NCBI GenBank assembly: GCA_030688365.1
Contig: JAUYIE010000005.1
Location: 1 to 64,000 of the forward strand
DNA length: 64,000 nucleotides
From: a bacterium
GTDB lineage: Bacteria > Patescibacteria > ABY1 > JACQRZ01
Direction: 5' to 3'
In this document: positions 25,750 through 34,321 of the stretch, one piece after another
How the letters are laid out: every line of letters starts with the position of its first letter
How positions within the stretch are numbered: the stretch's first letter is position 1
The notes under the pieces: model-generated
Told to the model about the DNA's origin: nothing
What the model saw: only the letters and a program-made list of their open reading frames with translations
Database searches by the model: none
Translations under genes and position numbers: made by a program

Positions 25750-27234
25750 TTATTTTCGTGCTTTTTCTGTCACCCAAAATCCTAAATATCGTCCAAAAAA
25801 CATACGAGTCTGGGCATCAATTGCAGGTAGGGAGCTTAGCACAATCAATGTAATTGGCAAGAGTATCCACTGGGCGATCATATATATCATTTTGTGTGCA
25901 GAATGAGTTTTTGGGCGAGGAGGTAAGGCAATGATCGTGAGTATAGCAATAACAATCACCCCCACCAATGTAAGGTTCAAAAGATTTTCAAGTATAAACG
26001 GCGCATTTTGCGCGAGTGCTGTTTGAGAAACCTCACCATGAGCAAAATAAAGTGGCAAACGACCAAGTGCAAAAATCAAAATTGGAGCCGTCGCCCATGT
26101 ATACATACCCTCCAACTGTATCCACAAATATTTGATCCTTTTTTTTAATGGAATCAGATTATCGTGCCAAAATCTCGTTACCATAAACGGAAAATGTTCT
26201 ACTCCCCACGCCCACCGTCGTTGTTGTTTGTAGAGATTGACCAGACTAGCCCATTGGGTACGTGCTTGCACGGTATCCATGTTAACGGGCACGTATATCG
26301 GTGTTACTGAATAATCTCCATGATACCGCAAAAAACATTGCAAAAATATACGTGAATCCTCACTGACAATATCATTTTGCCAAAATCCAACATCAACCAA
26401 TGCTTTAAAACTCATACTGTGTGAAGAGAATGTAAAAAGACGATCAGGTCGAGCAAGCTCTGACAACAACCAAAATGTCGTACCAAATGCCGCCAAACGC
26501 ATGGGTGCTGATGATTCCCAGATATTGTTATTATACAAAACGACAGGTTGGTAACTGGTACGAGTTGGATGAGGATGATGCAAATACGCGTGAGTAAGAG
26601 CAGCAAAATATTGTGGATGCGGATTTGTATCAATATCAAACGTTGACACGATAATATCTTCATAGGGTATATTGAGCGTATCAATGACCTTTTTGACGTG
26701 TTTTCCTGCATAATTGATGTTCGCTCCTTTGGAAGCCATTTCGCCAGCAACATTGTCAGGGTGGAGCGTCACAATAAATTTAAAAAACTTTGGTCCGTAT
26801 TTTTTCTTCATTTTTTCAGCAATTTTTTCAAAATGCTCTTGCGCCCGCGCTTCACCTGCAAGTACAACGATAAATCGCTCCATTGAATAATGGCTCCTTA
26901 AAATAGACTGCAATGTGGTGTCAACAATCTCTTCTTCCTCTTTTGACATTGGTAAAAACAAAAGATGATATATATTTTTCCATTTTTTATTATCTTTCGT
27001 CAAAGTATCAAACCAATCCACTCGTAATGCCGACATAAATTTCCGCCAGCCATAGAGTAAAAAAATAAGAAAATAAACGACACGGTATAGCCAGAGAAGA
27101 TCAAACAGTATAATAAAATAAATTACCCACAGTGGCTGAAAAAAAGAAAAAACAAGAGCACCAATAAAGGTGCCCCAGAGTAAAAATCCCGGTACCATCT
27201 CCAACAACCGATATGTACGCGTGCGGGAATTCAT
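25750..27234 (-). CDS. Membrane glycosyltransferase family 2 (processive type)
   Basis: 494 residues. Two helices near 14-60, a cytoplasmic GT-A domain with TFDIDTNPHP (DxD), a Q-x-x-R-W-type motif QQRRWAWG near 346, and three or four C-terminal helices. This layout matches cellulose-synthase/hyaluronan-synthase-like enzymes that polymerise and may export a polysaccharide, but the product is unknown. Confidence 0.88.
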   Translation of the reverse strand: MNSRTRTYRLLEMVPGFLLWGTFIGALVFSFFQPLWVIYFIILFDLLWLYRVVYFLIFLLYGWRKFMSALRVDWFDTLTKDNKKWKNIYHLLFLPMSKEEEEIVDTTLQSILRSHYSMERFIVVLAGEARAQEHFEKIAEKMKKKYGPKFFKFIVTLHPDNVAGEMASKGANINYAGKHVKKVIDTLNIPYEDIIVSTFDIDTNPHPQYFAALTHAYLHHPHPTRTSYQPVVLYNNNIWESSAPMRLAAFGTTFWLLSELARPDRLFTFSSHSMSFKALVDVGFWQNDIVSEDSRIFLQCFLRYHGDYSVTPIYVPVNMDTVQARTQWASLVNLYKQQRRWAWGVEHFPFMVTRFWHDNLIPLKKRIKYLWIQLEGMYTWATAPILIFALGRLPLYFAHGEVSQTALAQNAPFILENLLNLTLVGVIVIAILTIIALPPRPKTHSAHKMIYMIAQWILLPITLIVLSSLPAIDAQTRMFFGRYLGFWVTEKARK

Positions 27235-27247
27235 GATCGTTTATCAG

Positions 27248-27631
27248 CTATTTGGTTTTCTTTGCTTTCTTGGATGATTTGGCTGATTTTGTAATAGGTG
27301 TCTTTGTGTCTATCATTTCTTCCAATTCAAGTCCGTTTTTAAAATCTTCCCAACGATCCTTTAGCGCTATTGCTACATCATTAAGATATTCCTTGCCAAT
27401 TTTTGAACTCTTTGAAAAATCCTTGACTGACGCCATTACCATATCTTCGTATGCGCCACGTGACATTTTTTTCAAATTTTTTGACTGTACTAAAAACTGC
27501 TTAGAAAACGTATCAATCAACTTTTTGACATCTTTATGTGTCTTTTTTCCTGACTGTGGCGCCAAAAACAACGTCGCAACTCCAGCGATCAATGCCCCAA
27601 ATGCCGCTCCCTTCATAAATGGCTTACTCAT
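27248..27631 (-). CDS. YtxH-like protein
   Basis: 127 residues. An N-terminal hydrophobic segment (GAAFGALIAGVATLFLAP) followed by QSGKKTHKDVKKLID and a basic Lys-rich tail is the YtxH (gas-vesicle/general stress type) pattern. Membrane-associated, function unknown. It precedes the envelope glycosyltransferase run by 13 bases and has a TATAAT-like -10 at 27659-27664. Confidence 0.75.
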   Translation of the reverse strand: MSKPFMKGAAFGALIAGVATLFLAPQSGKKTHKDVKKLIDTFSKQFLVQSKNLKKMSRGAYEDMVMASVKDFSKSSKIGKEYLNDVAIALKDRWEDFKNGLELEEMIDTKTPITKSAKSSKKAKKTK

Positions 27632-27673
27632 ATAATATAAAGTTATGAATGTAAAGGTATTATAGCACTATTT

Positions 27674-28639
27674 CTATTTTCCGATATAGCCCCAATCTGC
27701 TTTTGTTCCCTTGATTCCTTTTTTGTCCATTATATAAAAATAAGCACTCAATCCCGCCTTAGCGCCATCACCGGCGGAAACGACGATCTGTTGAAAATCA
27801 ACATTACTCATGTCCCCTGCTGCAAAAAAACCGGGTGTCAATGTGTGTGAATCTTTATCAATGGGAATACGTTTTTGTGAGTCCAGTTGCACAAATGATT
27901 CAAAAAAACTTGCGTCAGAATCATATCCTATCTTAACACAGATAATGTCTACAAGGAGCGGACACACTGTACTTTCCTGCTCGTACGAAAGTGATGAGAT
28001 TACTTCATCTCCATCAATAGTGCGTACCTCTGCATGAAAAATACATTCAATAGTTGGGGTATCTTCCACTCGTCGCACAAGGATATCTTCTGCACGAAAG
28101 CTTCCTCCACGATGAATGATGTATACCTTTGTGGCGGTTTTTGCATGCAACAGCGCTTCTTCAAGAGCAGCACTACCTCCGCCAATCACAGCAACAATCT
28201 TGTTTTTTGTCTGATCTTCAAGGATATCTGTACTACTATAATACACGCCATTACCCAGCCATTGTGTCTCATCGGCAATACCAAGATGTCGGGGTCGCTT
28301 ACCACTTGCCGCAATGAGTGCGGTGCTTGTCTTTGAATGCTGACCCACTTGTATTGTAAATATATCACCATCTTTTGATACGCCATGGATATCACCATAC
28401 AAAAACTCACAACCAAATCGTTCTGCTTGCTCTTTCATAATGCGTATCAAATCAGGACCTGAAATACGTCCTACACCAGGATAGTTTTCAATTTCATACG
28501 TAGTGGCAGTCTGACCGCCGACTTCTTTTGTGACAATCAGTGTTTTCATGCCGCGTCGGGCCGCGAAAATACCGGCAGACAGACCAGCTGCCCCGCCTCC
28601 CAATATGATAACATCCCATTGTTGTGTTGTTGTATTCAT
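27674..28639 (-). CDS. Thioredoxin-reductase-family flavoprotein lacking the CxxC dithiol
   Basis: 321 residues from the ATG at 28639. The FAD motif GGGAAGLSAG lies near residue 14, the NAD(P)H motif VIGGGSAALEEA near 150, and the second FAD motif PGFFAAGDMSN near 275, so the fold is that of TrxB. In true thioredoxin reductases the redox pair C-x-x-C lies just before the NADPH domain; here that place reads VYYSSTDILED with no cysteine. It probably is an FAD-dependent NAD(P)H oxidoreductase of the ferredoxin-NADP reductase type, or a diverged reductase with another thiol. A terminator separates it from the small zinc-ribbon gene. Confidence 0.85.
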   Translation of the reverse strand: MNTTTQQWDVIILGGGAAGLSAGIFAARRGMKTLIVTKEVGGQTATTYEIENYPGVGRISGPDLIRIMKEQAERFGCEFLYGDIHGVSKDGDIFTIQVGQHSKTSTALIAASGKRPRHLGIADETQWLGNGVYYSSTDILEDQTKNKIVAVIGGGSAALEEALLHAKTATKVYIIHRGGSFRAEDILVRRVEDTPTIECIFHAEVRTIDGDEVISSLSYEQESTVCPLLVDIICVKIGYDSDASFFESFVQLDSQKRIPIDKDSHTLTPGFFAAGDMSNVDFQQIVVSAGDGAKAGLSAYFYIMDKKGIKGTKADWGYIGK

Positions 28640-28646
28640 AATGTAA

Positions 28647-28668
28647 AACCCCGCCACAAGGGCGGGGC
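28647..28668 (-). terminator. Terminator upstream of the TrxR-like gene
   Basis: Minus-strand stem GCCCCGCC/GGCGGGG with a 5-nt loop and a TTTT run. It follows the pepA/zinc-ribbon unit, so some read-through or an unseen promoter must drive the gene that follows. Confidence 0.8.
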
Positions 28669-28674
28669 AATCAT

Positions 28675-28815
28675 CTAATTATATTCCTCGTCATCAAATG
28701 ATTCCACCTCCTCTTTTTCTTCTTTCTCCATTTCTACAAGCGGTTGACTACAAATTTCGCAGGTTCCAGACTTTGGAAAGTCATCACCGCACTGTTCGCA
28801 TATATATCGTGACAT
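28675..28815 (-). CDS. 46-residue zinc-ribbon protein
   Basis: Small gene running from the ATG at 28815 to TAG at 28675-28677. The first 22 residues hold two knuckles, CEQC and CEIC, spaced by 11 residues; the rest is an acidic tail (EKEEKEEVESFDDEEY). It is tightly placed 24 bases after the pepA stop and just before a terminator. The function is unknown; rubredoxin-like or small zinc-binding partner roles are possible. Confidence 0.7.
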   Translation of the reverse strand: MSRYICEQCGDDFPKSGTCEICSQPLVEMEKEEKEEVESFDDEEYN

Positions 28816-28839
28816 AACGCGTCAAATGAACATGAATAA

Positions 28840-30342
28840 TTATAGCGCTCTTGATCGTGCGAGTTCTACAAGGAAACGAACACCCGTGCCACTTGCTCCT
28901 TTAGAAAGGAATTGGCCATCACTCGTTGTCATTGTAGAGGCGATATCAATGTGCGCCCACTTTTTAAACGACTTTGCAAATTGATAAAGAAACATACCGG
29001 CATTGATCGTCCCTGCGCTTCTTTTCTGTGAACCAGCATTAATCACATCCCCAAATGTTCCTTTCACTTCTGATTCATACTCTTCCCACAATGGTAATGG
29101 CCACATATAGTCTCCCGCTCTTTCTCCTATTGCGCAAATCTCTTGAGCAAATGCATCATCAGGAGTAAGCACAGCAGACGCGGTAGTACCAAGTGCTACG
29201 ACACACGCCCCTGTCAATGTCGCAAGATCCACAACCAATGCAGGGTCATAACGTTTTTCAGTATACGTCAATGCATCCGCCAGGACAATACGTCCTTCTG
29301 CGTCTGGTGTCAAGACTTCAATAGTTTTACCTGACATTGACTTGAGTAAATCACCGGGACGGTAGCTTTGTCCGGATGGCATATTTTCAACTGCAGGACA
29401 AACACCTACAATGTTTACTTTTAACCCTAGCTTTGCGATTGCACAAACTGCGGAAATTACCGACCCTGCACCGGTCATGTCCATGTGCATCTCAAGCATA
29501 CTACCAGAAATTTTTAAATCAAGTCCTCCACTGTCAAAAGTAATACCTTTTCCTAAAAAAACAAGTGGTTTTTCTTTTTCATCAGCACCATGATATTCCA
29601 AAACGATCAATCGTGCATCTTCCACGCTTCCCTTTGATACTCCTAAGATACCACCCATACCGAGCTTTGCCATTTCCTCTTCACCGATGATGTCACACGT
29701 GGCACCAGAATCCTGTGCCAGCTTTTTTGCTTCTTCTGCTAATATTGAGGGGGTCATATCACCTCCTGGAGTATTTGAAAGATCACGTGCATGACTCGTG
29801 TAAACACCGATTATCGCACCCTGTTCTATCTCATTTAAGATTTTTTCTTTCTGACTTGCGTCCACAAGATATGAAAGTTCCTCTACAAAAAACCACCCCT
29901 CTTGTGGTGTCTCTTTATACTTCACAAATTCATAGTTTGCCATCTCGGCGTTTATCGCGAAACTGCGCATTCCTTCATGCCGTTCAACTTCTATCGGTAA
30001 GGGTAAGGCCGAATCAATAACAGCCGATGTGATATGCAAACTACGCATGCCCTTGATAAGCGCACGTATTGCTACATTATATTTTCTTGCAGTATATTTT
30101 TCACGTTCGCCAAGACCTAATAAAAGAACAATCTTTTCTTCCTGCGCTGGTAATGTGACCTTTTCTACCTTTCCCAATGTCCCGTCAAAAGAAGAAACGA
30201 CCTTCTTTATGTACTCGCCTGATTCCGCGGACAATGCAGTAAACAACGATCCCTTTTCATCCACTGATTCACCTTTAAAAATAGTTAAAATATAGGTTAA
30301 AATCGTTGTTTCTTCCAAAGAAGTGATTGCCTGATGTTTCAT
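28840..30342 (-). CDS. pepA: Leucyl aminopeptidase (M17 family)
   Basis: 500 residues from the ATG at 30342; the upstream five codons start with TTG and are less likely. Dizinc active-site motifs are visible: GKGITFDSGG (Lys and Asp ligands), HMDMTGAGSV, and the signature NTDAEGR-like TPDAEGRIVLADAL. Cytosolic enzyme releasing N-terminal residues from peptides, assembled as a hexamer in known members. Confidence 0.96.
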   Translation of the reverse strand: MKHQAITSLEETTILTYILTIFKGESVDEKGSLFTALSAESGEYIKKVVSSFDGTLGKVEKVTLPAQEEKIVLLLGLGEREKYTARKYNVAIRALIKGMRSLHITSAVIDSALPLPIEVERHEGMRSFAINAEMANYEFVKYKETPQEGWFFVEELSYLVDASQKEKILNEIEQGAIIGVYTSHARDLSNTPGGDMTPSILAEEAKKLAQDSGATCDIIGEEEMAKLGMGGILGVSKGSVEDARLIVLEYHGADEKEKPLVFLGKGITFDSGGLDLKISGSMLEMHMDMTGAGSVISAVCAIAKLGLKVNIVGVCPAVENMPSGQSYRPGDLLKSMSGKTIEVLTPDAEGRIVLADALTYTEKRYDPALVVDLATLTGACVVALGTTASAVLTPDDAFAQEICAIGERAGDYMWPLPLWEEYESEVKGTFGDVINAGSQKRSAGTINAGMFLYQFAKSFKKWAHIDIASTMTTSDGQFLSKGASGTGVRFLVELARSRAL

Positions 30343-30385
30343 ACGTTTTGCCGTCAAAAAATAATATTTCCGAGTATAGCAGAAA

Positions 30386-30416
30386 AGAAAAAAAGATACC
30401 AGTGATTGGGTATCTT
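30386..30416 (-). terminator. Terminator of the orphan gene at 30438-31130
   Basis: Minus-strand stem AAGATACC/GGTATCTT around an 8-nt loop, followed by a run of T. Confidence 0.8.
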
Positions 30417-30437
30417 ACAAATACATATCTTTTATAT

Positions 30438-31130
30438 TTACAGTCGCATGGATGGAGAACCCACAGACAGAAGCAAAAAAGATAAGGGAATTCTTTTAAT
30501 TTTTTTATCATTTCCAATGAGCTCAATCACCACTTCTTTTGTGCTGTATAGTGATAGAGCAATGATTTCAAGCGCTTCTATATATGCACCTCCTGAAAAA
30601 AAATCCGGATACACATGAAAGGTAACCATAGTGCTACCTAGCTCTATCGAGCGTACCAATCGCGTTTTTTTTAGCTTGCCGTCGACGACCTCTTCTTTGC
30701 AAATTTCCGTCAATGATACAATCGTGCATTGGCACGTAGGCAATTGCGGAACGCTTGAAGTAGAATGTGATAGTAAATATGTATCAATAACGTAGATAAA
30801 AAATAAGGTAATTTTTTTGAAAAAAATATCAATAGCTCTATCTACTCTTCTCTTTTTTATGTTTTTTTTCTTTTCTATCCGTTTGTGCCAAGCGTCTACT
30901 TTTTGTATCTGATCCCTATACTTTAATATAGCATTGGCATAATCCTCATGAAGTTGCCATGCACGCACAGGATTCGCTACAGGATCACTCATCTCTGTGT
31001 TTAGTGGACAACTTTCATTGCTATGATTCTTTAAAACCGACAGATCTTCTGCACATTCAACAGAAAGGATATTGTCTTTCTTAACTATCGTCAGGACAGC
31101 TTCCTGTTTAATAAAATTTTTAATGTTCAT
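30438..31130 (-). CDS. Orphan protein of unknown function with one hydrophobic segment
   Basis: 230 residues from the ATG at 31130, chosen because an AGGAGG ribosome site lies 9 bases upstream and a TTGACA promoter precedes it; the open frame extends 29 codons further but through the promoter region. A basic stretch (KRIEKKKNIKKRRVDRAI) is followed by a hydrophobic helix (ITLFFIYVIDTYLL) and a beta-rich C-terminal half. No known family. Confidence 0.6.
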   Translation of the reverse strand: MNIKNFIKQEAVLTIVKKDNILSVECAEDLSVLKNHSNESCPLNTEMSDPVANPVRAWQLHEDYANAILKYRDQIQKVDAWHKRIEKKKNIKKRRVDRAIDIFFKKITLFFIYVIDTYLLSHSTSSVPQLPTCQCTIVSLTEICKEEVVDGKLKKTRLVRSIELGSTMVTFHVYPDFFSGGAYIEALEIIALSLYSTKEVVIELIGNDKKIKRIPLSFLLLSVGSPSMRL

Positions 31131-31139
31131 TTTTCCTTT

Positions 31140-31196
31140 CCTCCTCTCAAACAATATATATATACGAGTAATACAATCTATATCTTTTCTTGTCAA
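31140..31196 (-). promoter_or_regulatory. Promoter and strong ribosome site of the orphan at 30438-31130
   Basis: -35 TTGACA (complement of 31191-31196), 17-nt spacer, -10 TATTAC (complement of 31168-31173), AGGAGG (complement of 31140-31145). Confidence 0.75.
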
Positions 31197-31218
31197 GCCA
31201 TATGTATATAAACACAAA

Positions 31219-31788
31219 CTATTTTAATATAGCATCCACTAATTCTTGTACGCCAGTTTTCTTTTTCACAGAAAAAGGGATGATCACATGACCACCTACC
31301 ACTGTTCGGATGGTCTGCATGTGTGTATCATATTCTGCACTTTTTATCTTATCCACTTTATTTGCCACCACGATGATATTTTTATTTTTTTCTTCAAGAC
31401 TGTAGAGCATCTCTTTGTCGTTGTCAGTGAGTCCAATCTTTGCATCAATGATAAGTACGACTGCTTTTTGCTTATAGTGTGATGTGAGTAAATACCAAAG
31501 GATACGATTTTGTATCTTTTGCAAGGTCTGCCATGACGCTTTTGCATAACCATATCCGGGCAAATCTACCAGATAGACTGTATCGTTTATCAAAAAAAGA
31601 TTTATTTCCTTCGTACGTCCCGGCGTTGAACTCGTACGCGCCAGATCTTTTTTGTGGGTAATGGTATTGATGATACTGGACTTGCCGACGTTTGATCGCC
31701 CAATAAAAGCAACTTGAGGGATATCACCCTCAAGTGCCTCGTCGTTATCCACAATACCTTTAACAAATTTCGCTGAAGTGATAGTCAT
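31219..31788 (-). CDS. engB: Ribosome-biogenesis GTPase EngB (YsxC)
   Basis: 189 residues from the ATG at 31788; the longer open frame upstream crosses terminators and an orphan gene. G1 GRSNVGKSS at 30-38, switch region with TPGRTKEIN, G3 DLPGYG, and G4 NKVDK. It assists 50S assembly. It stands alone, flanked by orphan genes. Confidence 0.95.
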   Translation of the reverse strand: MTITSAKFVKGIVDNDEALEGDIPQVAFIGRSNVGKSSIINTITHKKDLARTSSTPGRTKEINLFLINDTVYLVDLPGYGYAKASWQTLQKIQNRILWYLLTSHYKQKAVVLIIDAKIGLTDNDKEMLYSLEEKNKNIIVVANKVDKIKSAEYDTHMQTIRTVVGGHVIIPFSVKKKTGVQELVDAILK

Positions 31789-31802
31789 ATGTGTATCATA
31801 AC

Positions 31803-31830
31803 AAAAAACCTCCTTTTGGGAAGTTTTTGG
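31803..31830 (-). terminator. Second terminator-like hairpin upstream of engB
   Basis: Minus-strand stem AACTTCC/GGAGGTT (one G-T pair) with a CAAAA loop and a TTTTTT run. Confidence 0.5.
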
Positions 31831-31831
31831 G

Positions 31832-31859
31832 TAAAAAAATGGCGATTGATTTAATCGCC
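31832..31859 (-). terminator. Terminator of the orphan gene at 31886-32419
   Basis: Minus-strand stem GGCGATT-AAATC-AATCGCC (31841-31859) followed by ATTTTTTT. Confidence 0.85.
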
Positions 31860-31885
31860 GTGCTCCAAAAAAAATTTCAGGACTG

Positions 31886-32419
31886 TTAGACCTTATATGG
31901 ATATATCCACCTTGCATGTTCTGGCTCTTCTGTCTCACCGCGACAATGCGCGGCAATGTTGTCAGATTGTGTATTGTAATTGGCGGGTCCTGTCCATAAT
32001 GCCACCTCCCAATTTTGTTTACACATGAATATCTGACGTGGATCAAGAGATTTTAGAATCCTACAGTATTCAGTGTGCTTCATTTCTCTTTCATTATGTA
32101 ATTTCTCAACAACTACACTGTTATACTTAAAAAGATCCCTACGAATATACCTGTTTATATCTAACATATCAGTGATTTCTTTCTTTGCCTTCAAATCTTT
32201 AAAAAACTGAATCCCGACATCATACCCAATGATTATACAAGCAATAGAATCTTTCAAAAACACGTGAGATATGTCACGTATACGCGAACGCATACTCCAG
32301 TCGCAGCTTTTTACTTTTTCACACTCCTCCAAAAAACGAGCTTGTTCGTTCTTTAACGCAGTAAAATAGTCCTGCATGTTTCTGATTCCATTTTCCGGCC
32401 TTGTCAATTTACTTTCCAT
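31886..32419 (-). CDS. Orphan cytoplasmic protein of unknown function
   Basis: 177 residues, mostly helical and charged, with four Cys (KSCDWS, SIACII, FMCKQNW, AAHCRG) and a hydrophobic stretch near 55-67. No recognised motif. The start has a GGGGGG purine tract 3 bases upstream and a TTGACC promoter about 85 bases away. It has its own terminator, so it is a single-gene unit. Confidence 0.6.
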   Translation of the reverse strand: MESKLTRPENGIRNMQDYFTALKNEQARFLEECEKVKSCDWSMRSRIRDISHVFLKDSIACIIIGYDVGIQFFKDLKAKKEITDMLDINRYIRRDLFKYNSVVVEKLHNEREMKHTEYCRILKSLDPRQIFMCKQNWEVALWTGPANYNTQSDNIAAHCRGETEEPEHARWIYPYKV

Positions 32420-32553
32420 TTTCCCCCCTTTTTTTTTCTAACGTTATATACGCCAGCAATATAGATTTATATACCGTACTACAGATCGTAAGACAGGTCA
32501 ATGTGATAGAAGTGACTTCTTTTTTTGCATAAAAACGCTATAATATGGACATA

Positions 32554-32570
32554 CTTCACACTTTCTTCAT
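32554..32570 (+). promoter_or_regulatory. Candidate response-regulator box upstream of the two-component operon
   Basis: 17-nt sequence with two CTTCA half-sites 11 bases apart (32554 and 32565), matching the box at 34259-34275 at 15 of 17 positions. A spacing of one helical turn is typical for OmpR-family binding. A -10-like TATAGT (32580-32585) follows 9 bases later. Confidence 0.55.
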
Positions 32571-32593
32571 TGGTCATTATATAGTCTGGAAAT

Positions 32594-33256
32594 ATGAAAA
32601 TACTTGTCGTAGAAGATGAGCCAAAACTAAATAAAGGGCTTACAGAAAGCCTCCATACTCGCGGATACGCAGTGGATCAAGCATTTGATGGTGTAGAGGG
32701 CGAGCGTATGGCACTGCTTGGTACTTACGACCTTATCGTACTTGATATCATGATGCCAAAACGCGATGGGCTTGAAGTGTGCAAGAATCTACGTGCCAGT
32801 GGCAACACCACTCCAATTCTGATGCTCACTGCCAAAGATACAGTACGTGACAAAATCACAGGTCTTGACATAGGCGCTGATGATTATTTAGTCAAGCCGT
32901 TCTCTATTGATGAACTTACCGCGCGTATCCGCACTCTTCTTCGCCGTCCGCTAATCATTGCAAATGATGTCCTTACCCTTAACGGTCTTACTCTTGACAC
33001 CCGTTCACAAACCGTCAGTATAGATAAAAAAGTGATAGATCTCACCTTACGCGAATATGGGCTACTTGAATACCTTTTGCGTAACAAAGATTCTGTATTG
33101 ACGCGCGATGATTTGTTGGAACATGTCTGGGATCGCAATTTTGATTCCTTTAGTAATGTCGTAGATGTCCATCTGAAAAATCTTCGTAAAAAACTACCAC
33201 CATTGTATGCAAAACGCATTAAAACTGTTTGGGGCAAAGGCTACCGCCTCGTTTAA
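32594..33256 (+). CDS. OmpR-family response regulator
   Basis: 220 residues. The receiver domain has the acidic pair E8/D9, the phospho-acceptor D51 in VLDIMMPK, T79 and K101 in LVKPF. The C-terminal winged helix (LTLREYGLLEYLLRN, then VDVHLKNLRKKL, WGKGYRLV) is OmpR/PhoB type. Paired with the overlapping histidine kinase. The stimulus is unknown; the downstream secreted protein shares its upstream box and is the likely target. Confidence 0.95.
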   Translation: MKILVVEDEPKLNKGLTESLHTRGYAVDQAFDGVEGERMALLGTYDLIVLDIMMPKRDGLEVCKNLRASGNTTPILMLTAKDTVRDKITGLDIGADDYLVKPFSIDELTARIRTLLRRPLIIANDVLTLNGLTLDTRSQTVSIDKKVIDLTLREYGLLEYLLRNKDSVLTRDDLLEHVWDRNFDSFSNVVDVHLKNLRKKLPPLYAKRIKTVWGKGYRLV

Positions 33257-34256
33257 TGAACATTTCCGAAATTCATTGTGGAAATTGACTATCTTATACA
33301 CGGTCGTGATTGCGACCATTCTTGTTGTGTCTAGCGGTGTCATTTACTCTGCATTTTCTCAAAAACTGGGCCGTCGCTATCAAGACTTTCGACTTATACC
33401 ACAAAACCGCCCACTTGGTTTTGAAATAGTTCGTGCAACTATTCCAACACAGGCAGAAGTGCAAGAAGAGCTCATATATTCCTTGATACTGGTCAATGGT
33501 ATTTTGATTATCATTGCAGGTATCGCAAGCTATTGGCTTGCACATATCACCCTACGCCCTGTCAAAGAATCATACGATGCTCAACGCCGTTTTTTTGCCG
33601 ATGCATCTCATGAACTCCGTACGCCTTTGAGCATTTTAAAAATTGAATTGGAAAATGAACTAGCAAAAAATGCAGTACCCGTCACACAGCAGGAAAAAAT
33701 AAGAAGCCATTTGGAAGAAGTAGATCGTATGAGCACTCTCGTATCTGATTTGCTTGTACTTTCACGACTCCATGATCAAGACAATAAAACCAACGTACAG
33801 CGTTTTACCATTAACCTATCCGCAATGGTGCGAGATATCCACAAGCGCCTCCAACCACTTGCTAGTCAACATATCGTACACATGACATTACACGAAGCTA
33901 ATAGTGATATCACCATTTCTTCTGACGAACAAGCTCTATCGCGCGCCATCCTCAATGTCATCAAAAACGCGATTATTTATAATAAACCAGACGGGATGGT
34001 CACCATCACGGTATCAACAAAAGAAAAAAAAGCACTTGTTGAGATCGTAGATACTGGTATTGGAGTTTCACCCGATGATCTTACCCACATCTTTGAACGA
34101 TTTTATAGAGCTGACAAAAGCAGGTCGCGCGCCAGCGGTGGTAGTGGCCTTGGACTCTCTATCACTCGTTCATCTCTTGAACAATTGGACGGTAGTGTTG
34201 ACGTAAAAAGTACACTTGAACAAGGCACTACCGTCACCCTGACATTGCCAGTATAA
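33207..34256 (+). CDS. Sensor histidine kinase
   Basis: 349 residues if started at the ATG at 33207, which overlaps the regulator gene by 50 bases; a TTG at 33276 (giving WKLTILYTVV at the N-terminus) is a plausible alternative. Two transmembrane helices (about 27-49 and 90-112) enclose a short extracytoplasmic loop of some 40 residues. H-box FADASHELRTP with H135, N-box in NVIKNAIIYN, DTGIG and GGSGLGLSI complete the kinase core. It should phosphorylate the preceding regulator. Confidence 0.93.
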   Translation: MQNALKLFGAKATASFNEHFRNSLWKLTILYTVVIATILVVSSGVIYSAFSQKLGRRYQDFRLIPQNRPLGFEIVRATIPTQAEVQEELIYSLILVNGILIIIAGIASYWLAHITLRPVKESYDAQRRFFADASHELRTPLSILKIELENELAKNAVPVTQQEKIRSHLEEVDRMSTLVSDLLVLSRLHDQDNKTNVQRFTINLSAMVRDIHKRLQPLASQHIVHMTLHEANSDITISSDEQALSRAILNVIKNAIIYNKPDGMVTITVSTKEKKALVEIVDTGIGVSPDDLTHIFERFYRADKSRSRASGGSGLGLSITRSSLEQLDGSVDVKSTLEQGTTVTLTLPV

Positions 34257-34258
34257 CA

Positions 34259-34275
34259 CTTCATATTTTCTTCAT
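34259..34275 (+). promoter_or_regulatory. Candidate response-regulator box upstream of the secreted protein gene
   Basis: Same direct-repeat box as at 32554-32570 (two mismatches in 17). Two TATAAT hexamers follow at 34287-34292 and 34298-34303, without a good -35, as expected for an activator-dependent promoter. Confidence 0.6.
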
Positions 34276-34321
34276 CATAGTGTTGATATAATGAGTGTAT
34301 AATTCTTAAAGCAAAAAACCT

